Positions 11,528-26,500 of a DNA stretch of 64,000 nt are shown piece after piece. Every line of letters begins with the position of its first letter. Within the stretch, counting starts at the first letter, position 1. This DNA comes from Acanthaster planci. Its lineage: Eukaryota > Echinodermata > Asteroidea > Valvatida > Acanthasteridae. The translations under genes and the position numbers were made by a program. The stretch spans positions 675,337 to 739,336 of the forward strand of contig NW_019091424.1 of the NCBI RefSeq assembly GCF_001949145.1, given 5' to 3'. The notes below the pieces were generated by a model, which was not told where the DNA came from, did no database searches, and saw only the letters and a program-made list of their open reading frames with translations.

Positions 11528-14500
11528 GTAAGTAGCCAAGGCTATTTTAGACTTAATCTAAGGTCAATTTGGGCTTAAATTTGTTTACGTGTGAAGAGTA
11601 ATTCTTCATAATCAATTTCTGCGTGAAGGCAAGATGTCGAGTTGCATGATTTTTGACCATTCACATAAACATCCCAACATTTGGCAGGGTATTGATTTGG
11701 GTGCATTCTGGAGAGATTTTGGATGCATTGAAGAAGCTTAATTAAACGCTTTCGTCCAATCTCCCTCTGGCACAAACCTCTTCGGAAGTCGCTGGTAAAA
11801 CCTCGTTAACCAGCCGATGCCCCTATCTTACCTTAAACCTATATACACATTAGTCAGTATATACATATATTACAGCACTAATTAATGGTCGGCCGCTATC
11901 ACTGAACTCTGCATTATATCATGTCCGTAGGACGAGCGTGTCACAGTGTAAAAGAATCTCTGATTACGAAAAAAAAATTCCATTGTTGGACTGAAGGCCC
12001 GTGTCAAAATATCAGGAGTGATTCGTGTTTGGAATATGAACTTGAGGACCGAATCAGATTTGCACGGGCAAACCCAATCTTTACATAATATTACATTTTG
12101 TTAAATTAAGTTGTGAGCCCTACTCAACATTTTTTCACAATCTCCGTTTGAATTTGGCCAGTCAGAATTCAACCTCAAAGCCTTACCAAAAACTCTCTTT
12201 TCGAATATGTACACGCAAGTGAGACATAGCCAGGTCCATCCTTATTGGATATTGTTGCAGGGACAAATAAATTTCGTCTGTAGTGTTCCAGTTTGTCTTT
12301 TATAGAGGGACCATATAAATTGTCCCTTTCTCAAAATGCCAAGTGTTCGAAAAAATACTTGCAACAATAATTTCATCTTTTTGACCTTGATCGCAACACT
12401 ACTATTATGCGATAGTGTTTTGTTGCAAGTTATTCATTTACTGCAAGCAATACGCGTTATGCTCCAATTCCAAATTGCAAGGAAAACAGTTTTCACGGTT
12501 GGCATGTGTTCACTCAGAAACACCCTATCTTTTTTTAAAATAAAGAGGAAACGGAGTGTCCGTCATAAAATACGATCGTGATCTTTTACAGCCATGTCAA
12601 AATTAATATCGTTTCGCCCACTTTGTGACCGATATTAGTTTCATCTATAAATAGACGCCGCACAAAGGCGAGGCGAGGTCGGGGATAGAACGTGAGCACA
12701 CGTTTTGCTGTGTATCTTGGCACGGGCAGCACTCTCTCCCTTCCATTAAATACTCTGCCAGTTGCATTTACGGGCTCCCACTGAAACGTGCTTTCATTTT
12801 GTTTGGCGAAGAGTTGCCAAGTTGGGAAGATGCTGAAAGTGCTAGATCCCGCATCCCACATTACCAGTCATGCGTCCACGATTTCGACCACAAGCATCGG
12901 TTTCGTTACCTTGAGTTTTGATTTATATTTTTAATTTACTGGCCGGACCGATATTGAACAAAGACTGCTGTAGAGGGAAGATCCACTTAGATGCGCTAAA
13001 ATAACGACCATGATTCTCTATGCTTTACCCCGCTGTCAATGCTAGTCAACTTGACTGCCAGATTCTTGTATTGACGTGGCCGGCAGCTGGCTGCTGCTTT
13101 GATTAGGTTAGGCGGCTGTTTGATGATTAAACTGTTACCATGTATGCCGGCTCACATTTTTACCTTGCTTCTTCATTGTCAACTTGAAATGTCTGTCTTC
13201 TCATTTTTACGATAAGCATAATTCATTAATTTGTCAACTTGGTTCGTTATCACCACAGCCACTCTATAAATGCAACGTTGCAAATTTGGTTTTACCATTG
13301 TCATCGATCATGATATGAATAAGATTTGAATAATATCCATTAGTGCTATTAGATGCAACAGATCCCTGCGAAGCTGCATCCAATACATCAGAATAGCTTT
13401 TAGTATTTTCACCTTTGATATACAGAAATTAAAATTGGAATACTTTTACCACACAAGGATCTAAGAAGCCAGTCTGTTGTCGGTGATTACCAATGTGCCG
13501 AAATGTCATTTCCCAGCTCTATGGGAACATTCGTCATAGAATCTGCGCATAAACTGCTGGTGTTTACTGCGTGCTGCACGCTGTTACCAAATTAATCTCG
13601 TATCGGTCCCAATCAGGGTCCGCATTGCCGCCTGGTGCGCTGGCTCGGGCCTGCATCACCATAATAGCCGTCAGGCGGCGGCCTTTTACATGCAGATAAT
13701 ATTAGCAGATATCGCCTGCAGGAAAACGGCTATCCAGACAGAAACGACCCAGGCGGGGGACACGAATCCACCCGTCGTATTACAACAAAGGTTACAAGGT
13801 TCAACCGCGCCACGAAAGCATTGTTTTGCCATACCCGCAAATATTTAGAGACTTCCAGATTGTCCAATTTCGTCCGTGCATCGCGATTATGATAATTTTT
13901 CCCCCTGGTAATCAGCTGAACACAGAAATATTCGGGTGAAAGTGTGTCAGATGAGAAAATACTGTATGTGTTGAGGGTGTCAACAAAAGATGAACTGATT
14001 AAAGAGGGTGAAATTATCTTGTTTCTGTTTACATTATCAACTTGTTTATATGATCGTCTAATCGTAAATCATACATGCTACATCATCAGATCGGTACAAC
14101 AAAGTTACAGGCTGCAATTCACTGTGAAGTATTGTTCTGCTTCAGTTACTTTTATTTTGCATCAATAGCATTTACACTGCAGATTGGTTTAGAAGAAAAG
14201 AATGCTTTTCTCCTGGCCAACTTTCGGCGCCCGATTTTGACTGATTGCCGAATATGCATCATCGGCGCTACCTCTCGCAATTGTGTCGCGCGGTTCCGCT
14301 GCTGCAGTTTAGTTTGACGGCGGAATTATGAAGGGCCCTCGAGACGATACGCCACATGTACATGGCGGCGCGCACCTTGCCATGCACTTAGCTTCAATGC
14401 AACGGCGGCCGACCACTGTACAAACCCGACCGCTAATGACATTTTGCATCAAATACTTCAGACAAACATATGTTCCGAAAAGGGCAACATATGTAGACTC

Positions 14501-17500
14501 TTTGACTTTCTGCTCGCACGGCAGAACGTCGCTTTTAACTGAGTTACACTGCGTAAGGCAATACTCTTCCTTTGTAAAAATCGATAGTACGGGCATGGTG
14601 TTGCTTAACCTTGATAGGTCAAATTAGAAATTGTAAATTGATTGTCGTGTGTTCAGGTTTCTGTGCATATTGCTTCATGGGCCTTGACGTGAATTTAACA
14701 CGCTATTTTGATGCATTAAACAAGGTGCCTTAATCACTAACACGCCAGGCAGACATGGCTGTTTGTCATGTTTTTTTTTATTAGCCCAAGGAAAATTATT
14801 TTGTCGTTGCTAGATGATTTATAGTTAATCGGGGAAATGTCTCCAATGCAGGCCGAGAATGGAAGAAACCAAACAGACCCACACTAATCCGAACCAGGAG
14901 GATAAGTAGAGTAGAACTGACTGCTCATGAACGGAACCGAATTGGTTCTGAGCTGAGTCGAGCTGGAACAAGGACGAATCCAGAACCAAACTTCGCAGGG
15001 GGTGCATGTAGGGGGGAAGACAAATAGGTAAACCACAGCTCGAATATTCCAAGAGAAAGTAATGAAAGCAGTCTGAATAGACTAAGCAAACAATTATTAA
15101 CAAACCCAAAATGCATCGATCGTATGATGCTTGTTTATTACAAATGAGGTACTTTGGGCAGCAGCCCGCGTTTTCCAACTTTATAAAAAATATTTTCATT
15201 TCATTTATAAAATGAAATATTAAACTGTATGTAAACGACAGAGTCCTTATAAAATGTGGTGGGCCGTACAGCAGGATCAGATTTCGTTTATAAAAATTCA
15301 GTTTGGAAATTGATGTTTGCAATAGGATCGGGTCGGTTTGACAGTAGCTATCCTGACTATTGTACATGTTACCAGTACCCCGTGTTAGTTCCCAACCCGT
15401 CAGCGATTCCCACGCATTGCATTATAAACCTTGTCGTGGGCGTTTGTTGCACGGCAGAGCAGTTTTGACATTAAAATCGCAGTGTGCTAACAGCCAACAT
15501 TTTGCAATACTCACTAGCGCCATATCGCTGTACAGATATTACAGTATCATAATTGCATTTCTGGAACCCCATATAACAAGGCACCGCGTTGTTAGCTCAG
15601 CATACATGGTAAGAGTTGGACAGTCAGCCTACGCTTCGTTGTAACAAAAGAAGCAATTTTTACGCTAATACAATTGAAAATATTCACAAAGCGGCCATAT
15701 TGAATTGAAAGCAAGGTTGTTTTTTTCTATTTTGGGAACCCGTGGATAACAGCGAAAGCAATGAAACTGAAGTTCATTGCAGATAATTTTCATTTACAAA
15801 TGAGGAATAATTTAGAATTTCTGGTTTATTACACATTTGACAGGATACCCAGCACGATATTTGCCGTATAGCGTGCATTATGTGGTTGACAAATCCATTG
15901 AATAAGATAAGTTAAGGGGAACGTGGCTTCCCTGCGAATAAGGTCCATTTACGTCCGCAGTGGTTTTTCTTGCCACTATTAAGGTTGATGGTTTTCCCAT
16001 TTAAACATGCGTTCTTACGAGGGCAGTGGTGTAATTTGCTTAATTTAGGAAGCAGACATCCTTAACCGAACAAAAGGTGATGCTGATTGGAAAAAAAGAT
16101 GATACAAAATAAGGAAATATATAAATTATTAAACCTTTTACTACCATAAATGAGCCTTCAGTTTTATGGATAAAGGTTTACGCTTCATTATAATCATATC
16201 AAAATAGCATGGCACCTTCGAGAGCGTGTTAAAACAATGCATTTAGAGAGCACGGTCGTGCAACTTCCGCTCGTTGCTGTCGAATAAGTTTTTCCATGAA
16301 CATCACTACTTGTGAAGTTCATCTCTCTTCAATCTCTTGGTAAGGACAAGACGTTATTTGTCAAATACGGAAGGTTGATACATGATGGTATCTTACCACA
16401 CACGAAGGTTTCCCCATGCAAAGGTAACTTTTGTCATAGATTCTCTACAACTGACTGTTACCAAACCCCAGAAACTGGCAAGCCGAACGACAGTTCCTAC
16501 AAAAGAGCAAACCCTAACCAGACAGGGCAGTGGTTCAAAAGTAAATACGGCTGCATTACTAAACGTTGTTCACGGCTGTGCGTTTGTGATTTTTTGGCCC
16601 TAGTCGTATGGGCTGGACACTCCCGGGGACCTCGCTCAACCTTTCGAATTCTGTTGACCCTGACTTTGTCCCGTCGTTATCATCTTTCGAAAGCAAAAGA
16701 AAATTCTGTGACGAGGGAAAGACAGAAATAAGTTGATTTGACTTGGGGTCAGTGCATTTTCGTGTAGAGTGCAGTTGAGGCATACCGTATAATGACGTCG
16801 ACTGTGAATAGGATTCGTCAATAACATAAAGCAACAAGCTGACCTAATGTTTATCAGGCGGTTATCAGGCCTGTAGTAATTATATGAAGATCAGTGCACA
16901 AGTTATCGTGATATTTTACGTTTTCATTTTTAGTGTTGCATTTCCGGCTGTGTTTCGCCAAATATCTTTTATCAGTACCAATTTTAAAGAGATTTTCAGA
17001 GTTTTTTCAGTCATCACAGTTGACCTGTGACTCAGCTTACAACTTAGTGATTCATAATAAATCATTTGACATCAAAAAGCTTTTTTTTGAGATACAAAGG
17101 AGATCTATGAAAAAATACCAAAGGCAAGGTCAGAGTATGTTGCCGATTTTGCTTTTATTTGCGGGTATCTGTCAACTATTCATCCTGGCATACCCTTATA
17201 TTTTTCTTCGCAGAGCATAGCGGTGTGTCACCTTCTCCAGTCATATTCTGGTGTTTTTTTTATCACCAGCGAAACTGAGTTAATTTTGTAAAGGGCACGA
17301 GCGATATCGCCCGACCGTTTCATATAAAATTCCCGAAGCGTTAGGAACAGAATTACCATCTGCTTGTTCTACTCACTCGACGACTATTTGGTATTCAGTC
17401 ATAACACTGACGAGCACAAACACTAGCTACAAAGCGAAGGCTGACTGACAATTGGTAAAAGGAGTGACTCGATTGCATAGGGCATGTGGACACAAGGTGT

Positions 17501-20500
17501 CATATCATTCAGACGATGAACGATTTGTTTCAACGATTAACCTGAGTACAGTTCACGCCACTTGTAGTATTTTGAATTGTGCATTTTGTAGTGTAGTCTT
17601 TAGTTTAAAAAGGTCCTGTTCCTTTTTAGTTACCATTGGCGTACCAAGGTCAGTTGTATACGAGAGACATTATGCGTAGTTCAATCAATCTAACTTCTCA
17701 AGAGGTAACGAGTAATAGTCAACGGAGGTTATGAAATCGAAAGTCCACAGTAAAATGCTAAATCAAGCAAATATAAATTCAGTAGACAGTATACTGTTCC
17801 CAAATGAAAAGCGACGAGGAAGAATTCTACGGATTAGTTTTTTTCCCAGCATAAACTGCATTGTAGTGTATTAGTCTTGGCTGTACCACAATCTTCAAAC
17901 CACAACTTTTAGAATATATATTCGCTGTGCAATCTGGAAGTTCCTGGGTCAATTCTCTGTGACACGTCAAACATCCGCCACCGTCTTGCTGCGCTAGCAA
18001 CCAGTTCTTCTCTCCAGGCGGACTTCGCCAGATGGATCCAGAACAAAGACACCGACCAGCTTATCTTGTCTGCTCCTGAGATGCTCCGATGGGCCAATCG
18101 ATGCACGCTGCGTGTTATTTTAGTCTTCTTTTTTGTGGAGGGGGGGGAATGAGCAGAGCTACCGAAGCGAGGATGAATGATAAAGACATGTAGCGACGGC
18201 TTGTCCAAGATGTCTTCAAGACTGAATACCCTGAATACTTTGAGTCCCTAAAAACCTTCTTTTTTTTTTTTAGCGTCAAGTATTATGCGGCTGTACCGTG
18301 TTATCCTTCGCTGGAATGGCTCACAAACACATGCACATTGAACATACACCATTATTAAAGATTGGTTCACAATTTTTGACAGTACTTTTTAAGGAATGTG
18401 TGAAATTACTTTCATTGTTGGTTATTCAAATGAAATGCTACCAACGGTTTGAAAAGGAATTTGTCCAAAGGAACGGACAGTTGACATTTTGCGTAAGACC
18501 TGGCAAATTTCACTTGGATTGTGCAGAGCTGACCTTTTTGGAGCATGCAAGATATGAATAATCCTTGAAAAGAGAAAATGCAAAAATCTGTAAGTGTTAA
18601 AATTTATCCTTCCCACGGGAATTTATGAAAGTTTTGAAAGCATTCAAAATCGTAATATCAATATCAGATAATTGGATATGTTAGTACTTACTTTAAACGT
18701 AGCAGCAATTTTGGGGTCAGCTTTCAGGATTGCCAAATACGTTTTCTGAATGCTGAAAGCATGTCTCCCGCGTCAATCTGGAAAAGTCATTTTACATTTG
18801 AGGGTAGGCCTATAGGGTAAAAATTCTTGGTTGGTTAGTTTAAAGGGATAGATTCGCGAAATTGGAAGACTTTTTTACCTGGTGAAAGCACATTTTGTTT
18901 TATTTTACTGACAATCCTATTAGTAATTGCCTTTTACTTCGTGAAACCTTAGCATTGTGGTCTCTATTCTGTGTTTAACTTTTGCTGTAATTCGTAATAT
19001 TGTGAATTTTAGCCCAGTCTTACATTCTTCCAGCTAAGAATTTATTAAGCTCATCATCAACGGCACTGCGGAAAGTCAGTGACACAAATCTCGTTGTTGG
19101 AAAGTTAAAAAAAAAACCCGTCGTTTTTCTTACCTGGAAAAAGTGGGTGGGCCAGGTGATCCAATAGCACTCTCCCCCGTCTCTTGGTATTTACGCCCCT
19201 GGGAGAAGTAAATTGACTCTGATACTTTGTGGTGTCCTTGTGTACGGCAATTATCCCGGGCAATGGCCGACCTTCTTCTCTTATGGTTTCGGCACTAGCG
19301 GAAACTAGTGTCGTCTTCGGAAATCGGTGGTAATTTGTGCAGGTGTGACTCGCGTGACACGTTCCTGCGTGGCCACTGCGACCTCGAGTACACGGATGCC
19401 AGACAACAGCGAATACATTTTTATGCTGGGTATGATAGTGACAACATACGTTAGTAGACATAGCCGCGGCAAAGTTTAAAGCGCTGCTAAGTACACGGCT
19501 TTCTGTTTACAGAGATTCATTTCACGTAGACCGCCAGCAGAAATAAGTGCAGGAAAGAACACCCTGTTGAATCTAGTCGCAGATTTTGCTTAAAATAGTG
19601 AGACACCAATAGACTAATCCAATAAGGCCGTTTCACAATAGTGTGCCTCCAAGAGTTTGCAGCGCGTTGACCAATCACAATGCGCGAAATTTGTCGACCC
19701 AGTGCGCATTTGGAAAGGGTCGACAAACTTTGCGCGTTGTGAATGGCCCCCTTTTAGACGGCACAACAGCGTGGCACCTTAAATTCTTCAATTTGACGCG
19801 CGCGTGCATTTGGCAACTCGCGACTCCCTATTGGTCGGAGAGGCATGTAACGCGCGTGCGCCACTTGTCGGTGTGCACGAGCGTTGTGCCACCGCAGCAA
19901 TGGCTTCTAATCCTGGTTTTCGAATTACACAATAGAAGGTAGCTCCATTCTCAAGCGAGCGTTGTAACGCAACGTCCCTGCCATGAAGGTAATCAACATT
20001 ATGGCTAAACGTTTGGCTAAACACCAAATAGCACAACGTCCGTGCTTACTGTAAGCAATGCCAAGAAATCTGACCGATGAAAAATGTTACCACCTGTGTG
20101 TACATGTACGTGTTGCACGTAAAACATGATTGGTGAAAAAAAAGTCCCCGTAATCGTTGCAGATAAGTATTTTCTTACTGAGAAAGGAGCGTGTAAGGTT
20201 AAAATTGGTGCTCGTCAACATTTTTCTGGTGTAATGGTTAAACTGATTAGTACGTCTGTCGTTGCATCGCTGGTAAATCTACCCGAACTTCAACCATGCA
20301 GAAACACTGTAGGTTTACATACACTTTTTGTTTGCTGTAACAAGAAACGCCGAATGGAATGAAACCTCACCACCAGATGTCCCCTGACCTAGTCTTAAAA
20401 TAGATGGATTCCACAAGCCCAACATTTTGCTCGATAGGAGTTCCACTTGGACGAGCAAAGTATGCGCTGTCGCGCATGATGATACCCGTGGATGAAACCA

Positions 20501-23500
20501 CGAGCAAATTTATGGATGTCCTCATGGCGTGATGCTTCCCCACTGTGTACCACGAGTGAGTGACTGGGGAGTTGTCTAAGCGGAGGACACTTGTATTAAG
20601 TGGATGGCTATGATAAGGATATGCTTAGGCGGCATGATGATTTACAGATCACTCTCTGTATACACTGTATGGGAATTTCTTGGCGAGTATTGGGTGGAAT
20701 TCGATTGAATTGTAAATTTGTTTGGATAAGAAGTAACAATTAATGGATGGCACTTGGTTTCGCGTGTCGAGGAATCCCGACCGCTATAGCTCAGCTAGTG
20801 TTCTAAAATTCGATCTTTCATCAACTACAAAACGTGAAAGAAAACCAATGGGGAGAAATTAAAGTAGGCCTAGAAGAAAACTAGAATGAAGGGGGACCTT
20901 TATTGAGTATTTCGGTCTGTGGAAATTGCAGTGGCGTCTACTTTGTGGATAGTGATGAGTGTCTGTCATGAATTATTTTTTCTACAGAAAACCTAACATG
21001 CTTTGGCCGACTCATATTGAATAGTGCTTTGCCTTGGATTGCCGAAACGTTCTGCGTGACACATCTAAGTTCTAGATATTATGTTTGTATTTGGTACCTC
21101 ATGAATTACTTCCAGTATGCTCCTAAACAAATTTATTTCCTGGAGACAGTGCCCGATGCGTACATGTTACGTTCTTGATGAGCTATTTCACGTACTGTGT
21201 GATCAAGAACGTTTTGGCTTTGCAAATTCGTGTTGTCCTCTGAAACGGGTGTACCTTTAAATCCACGCAGATTGTAATGGGATTTTTTTACTCTATGAAT
21301 TGTCCAGGAACCTTGTAGAGGATCAGGAATAGCTGTTATTACTTCGCCTTTTTGTTATTTCTGTCTTCGACCACAGTGATATTGGGTTTGGTGATACCTA
21401 GCCTACACTTCCTTTGTTGGATTTAGCACTTCGAAAAACTCATAAGGGAGCCCTTTAATACAAAACATTTTATCATTTTGTTTGCCTTTGAAATCTGGCG
21501 AACAAAATACATGAACCAGTCAGCCTATGTAATTATGCATCTCCTTTACTGTCGCATGTTTTATTCGTTTCAATATCAGACCACATACTGCCACAGACTA
21601 GCACTTCTAAATACGGTAACGCGGACAATAGCTGCAAATCCGCATACCGAAATGGCCTGCAGTGTAGTATATTATGAGCTTGTAGACATGCAGAGTGCAT
21701 GCAGTGTACATGTATGCCCTCTCAAGAACACTCATTTTGTAGGAGAGGATTTGATTGACACACCACGTGGTGTGCATTTTATAGGAAGCTGTATGCAGTA
21801 ATAACATAAATAATACCCAAGCGTTATGCACTTGAAATACAAGTACGATATCAGGCCGTCTAGTTGATAGCCTACATCAGCCATTCCGTCTGAGGTTGTT
21901 TACCGACGACTATTCGGTATCCCTTCATAACGAACCAGTTGTGAGTAGTCGAAACACAACAAACGGTCGCTTCTCCACTTTACTATTCGAAGCTAAATTC
22001 TACACCCCTCCCGGCCCCGAGATGACACTAATTTACCGCATGATATTTCTTTCCGAGAGGAAAGTTCCTAAATAGAAGAGAGATATTATGCACCAAATAG
22101 TTTGTAAATGTGGCTTATATACGAAATGGATTTTCGATGCTACATGTATATAATCTGGGATATTGGTGCATCATAGCATACAAATGAGACAGCAGGCATA
22201 TGAAGCCATGGACTGAAAATATTTACGAATGTTACATTATACTGTCGCAGGTACAACAATATCTTTGCGTTTGAGGGTCTCGACATAATGTTTCATACAA
22301 ATTATAACTTTGACACTGCGTGATAGTAATTTCAGTTCAGGGAAATAATCAGTAGATGAAAGCATAAAGACTGCAGGGTGTATATTTAAAGAGAGCAGCC
22401 GTGCTTACAGCGTTGTACAACTAGCAAGCCGATTCTGAGTTAGACTTTGACCCAGTCGCAATCACGGCAACATTATTGTTACCTTTTAATCACACATGTT
22501 CGCAGTAACAAGCAACTTCTGTTTTTTTCAGATAATGATGAACATTGAATCATTTTGTATAAAAAACTAGGTATACAAAATAAAGAACAATTTCCCTTTG
22601 AAAGTAGGCATTTAATGTGGTTTAGCGGGAGATTTTTTTTCGAAAATGATCACAAAATGTCCTTTATCATTACTGTACATGAAACAGCCGTTTATAACAG
22701 GCTCAACCCTTGTAAATCCCCAACCTGATATGGTCGCAACGAGTTAACGTACGGCATGAAATGTGGGACTTATTTGACATGCACAAAAGTCTAGCATGGT
22801 AATGAGACAATGCCGTGGGATTTCATATCAGTATGAAATGTCCAACTTGACGTTTTGTTGAGAGTGTCAATTTACTCATCGAGTAAAAGTGAAATTTCCT
22901 GTGCCTGGCAACACTAACAACTAACTTGCGTGTCTTCTAATATGATCAATATTGCCAAGTTTAAAGTGATATCGAACGTCACAGTTACATGTGTAAAAGG
23001 CATTAGCGAGAGAATCAGCGCATGAACCAACGCGCGCGCGTACTCCATTCGTTTCCTCTGCACTTTCTGTTCACAATGACGTCACACTTCAGTACTATAC
23101 CTGAAAATAGTGGAGGGAAATTGTGCGTTTTAGTGGTCTTTTCGCTTGCGGTGATAAAAGAAAAAACTACACGGTGTTCGAAAGACGTCTCTGTATAGCT
23201 TATTCTGAATTTCGGAAATCCTATTTAGTAAATTGCAAACGATATCTAAAATTTGTCGAAGTTTTCTGCTGTGGTGTACCAAACAGTGCAACCAGCAGAA
23301 AAAAAAATCGCCATTCTGTAAGGTATCTCCAGAAAAGAGTCTTACCGTTCGGCGTTATAATTTAACTTCGCTATTGATTACACGAATTTGCACCTAAACT
23401 CTTCCTGGGATCTGTTATTGTCAACATGTCAAGCGCTAAAATAAATTACCCGCCTTTCACGCGCAGAAGAAAATATGAATAACTGGGGAAAAGTGATTCG

Positions 23501-26500
23501 GTTTCGATCGCGCGTGAACACTCTTGTGATAATGCAAAAGTGATAGGCGAAAAAAACGATTTTTTTTTCGTTTCAGATCTATCATCGTCAAAGCTTGGTG
23601 GGGAAATTCAAAACGATAGCAGCTTTGCTTTAAGAGTTATTGTAAATTGAGGTAATAAGATGACTTAAATAAATTTTACAAGATTTCATTATGACACTAT
23701 CCCTAACCTGACTTCTGTCTCTTACTCGTTTGGAATTAAAACTGCTATTGCTCGTTGACCATTAGTGAAACTCACAGAAAAGGATTCACAATACGTACAG
23801 GGTTTTAAGTAATGGCAAAATTCATTCAAGGCTTTTCTTGATTTTCATGCTGGGCGAATGATTTGACTCTTACTAATATAAATTGATAGCCCAATCGGAA
23901 GCCATCTTTTTAGCAGTTTCAAAAGAATTTGATAGTTTGTCGAGTTGGATCTCTGGAAGGGAGAATGTCCGTGCCTTTGGAAAATAGCAGGTGGCACCAA
24001 CACCTGCGGCCTGCCCGCTCCCAAGCGCCTACACTCCGAAATACTTCCGCCCGGGAGGTTTCACCTTCCTCAATAATTCACGGCATTGCTTCGCGGGTTT
24101 TTGAGCATTGCACAGACCAACGACTGACAAGGCCCACGTTGTAATACTCTGACGAAATAACCGGGCCTACATCATGATGTTAAATCCGACGGACATGTTA
24201 CATGAATTTCGTAAATCACTGACCTCGAAGGAAGTTTCTTTAAGCTCACTCCCATGCTTAAAAAGCTCACACGTTGTGGTTGAAAGTGTGTTAATTGACC
24301 ATTCCGACTTTTACTCATTGGTGACTCGTGAAATGCGTGCGCAGAGGTAGCAGCGGCCATGTAACGTGTTTATCATCACGAACCTGGCTCTGCCGGGCAA
24401 ATTACAATAACACTGGCCCGGCACATTCACAGCCACTGCGAAATAACGCTTCGTTTACCACTGCCAGCTCAGTCGCGCTCTTGTCAATGGGGAATATTTT
24501 TGTAGACTCATTAATTTCGTCCTCGATGGTACGACGTGGACCCATTGTTGATGTTTTAAGGAATCGACTTCTAATAAATTTGTTAATTTATTTTTTTTAT
24601 TTCCATGGGTTGGGATATGCAGACTTGCATGCTTAAAGCGAGTTCTGAAAATGATTTTCTCTTCCAAAAAGCCCCAACAGATTTGTTTTCATAAACAGAA
24701 TGTCAACACATATAATGTTTTGTATCTATTTCAGCTTAGAAACATCTTACTTGTACTACAAACACATTGAAACATACACGTAATATTGCCAATTCCTCGA
24801 AGATGTCATTGCAAAATGCGTAACTCTGTGAAATTGTGAGATGCGATGGCACTCACCATTTCAGAGTCAAAGAGTGCACCTCATGTTTCATTCTGTTTCC
24901 CCAGAACACATAGATGTGTTTATTTAGCAGAGCACGTAGTACACATCACTACTGTTCAGCATTCACATGAAAAGGACGCTGCAGTCTAAAATAATGCCAT
25001 TTACTTGGGCTGACCGCGAAGGAGACTTCAACACCTCGAGTTGAGTTTGCCGAATCGAAACAGACTCTGCGCAGGTCGGACTTTGCAAATGAAGGAGGAT
25101 AAATTCACAGTCACGTAGCATTAACACGCTCGGCTGGGCCCCCAAAGAGATGCTAAGTAAAAAACGTGTGATGGCGACAAACCGACAAATACCACGGAGG
25201 TCATTCCAAGCAATGCTGAGAATATTGAAAGCTCTCCTCAAGCAGATTAACAAGGCGCCGTACGAGCTGAAGTGTAGTACACGTTAAGCTGGTACCACGG
25301 CTTCTGCCACTGAAATGGCTGATTGCCAAACACTAAACGAAATCAAAATGCAAGATACCGTGCACGATATTGGGCCGATGGGTACCCCCCCCCCACATAT
25401 CCAATCTCTATACACACTCTAGACTATTGTTACCAAACACATCCCCCCTTGAAGTCTGTAAAGAATTCCTGAGATTCCGATCAAACAACGACCAACACAA
25501 AGGTGGGGGGTGGGGTTTTCTCCGCCTCATATCTTGTATCATATGAAATGCAACGAAGTCTTGTGTAGATAACGCACAGAATACACTTTAATATTTCATA
25601 TGCAGCAANNNNNNNNNNNNNNNNNNNNNNNNNNNNNNNNNNNNNNNNNNNNNNNNNNNNNNNNNNNNNNNNNNNNNNNNNNNNNNNNNNNNNNNNNNNN
25701 NNNNNNNNNNNNNGAAGTAACAATAGTCTGAAATGTGTATAGGGATTGGACATGTTGGGGGGTATCCCTCGGTCTCATTTCTTGCTGGGTATATAATATT
25801 TCGACGCTCGCCAGAAAAAAATCCCTGAAACTGAATACATGCTCGTTGTAGGTATGTTGATGAATACAGTCGTATGATTGCTAGTTTTATTCCCTTAAAT
25901 TCGTCGACGCAGTAGAGAATTATCTGAATAGAGAGGTTTTCACTGACAGAGTCATCACTCAGTACCTTACTTTAAGTCCCTCTGCTTAACCGGTATCAGC
26001 TCATCCACTTATCCAGAAACTGAAGCCGTTGCGGTCCTGTTGCTTTGTTCTTCAAGTTACATCTTTTACAGCTCTGATGAGCCGGCACGTACGACCGCTC
26101 AATGCTTTTTTGTTAAGCCCGTCATCACTTTCGATGCCACAGTACTGTAGCATCGAAAGTGGCATTATGAATACTGAGGGCTGTGACGTCACGGTTGGTT
26201 GCTAGGGACCAGTCTTGCGGTGGAGCTGGAGCTAAGTCGACGCCATGTTGTTGTGCGGTATATGCTTTATGATGACCACGCCGTAATTATTTGCTTATTG
26301 ATTGCTAAGTGGTTTTGCTTACAGGTCGATTGAGGTTCTTTTTTTCCCGGTGCATGAGGTCGCCGAGCCAAAGTTTGTACATCAAGAAGTGACTGCAAGT
26401 ACTTTGTCGCCACCTCGAGCGGTATTTTAATGTGGACCTTTGATAAATAAGAGATATGGCAGGAAAAACATATTAAACGCGCTGCGTCTCCGGCTTATAA

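Noticed and set aside
14825-15367. 180-codon open frame, minus strand, the longest outside the channel
   Set aside because: Composition is Leu/Ser/Phe/Cys-rich without any motif, as expected for AT-rich non-coding DNA. No splice-consistent neighbours.
20781-20816. tRNA-like TAGCTCAGCTAG followed by TTCTAAAATTCGATC
   Set aside because: It has A-box-like and weak B-box-like words, but the spacing is too short and no cloverleaf can be drawn.
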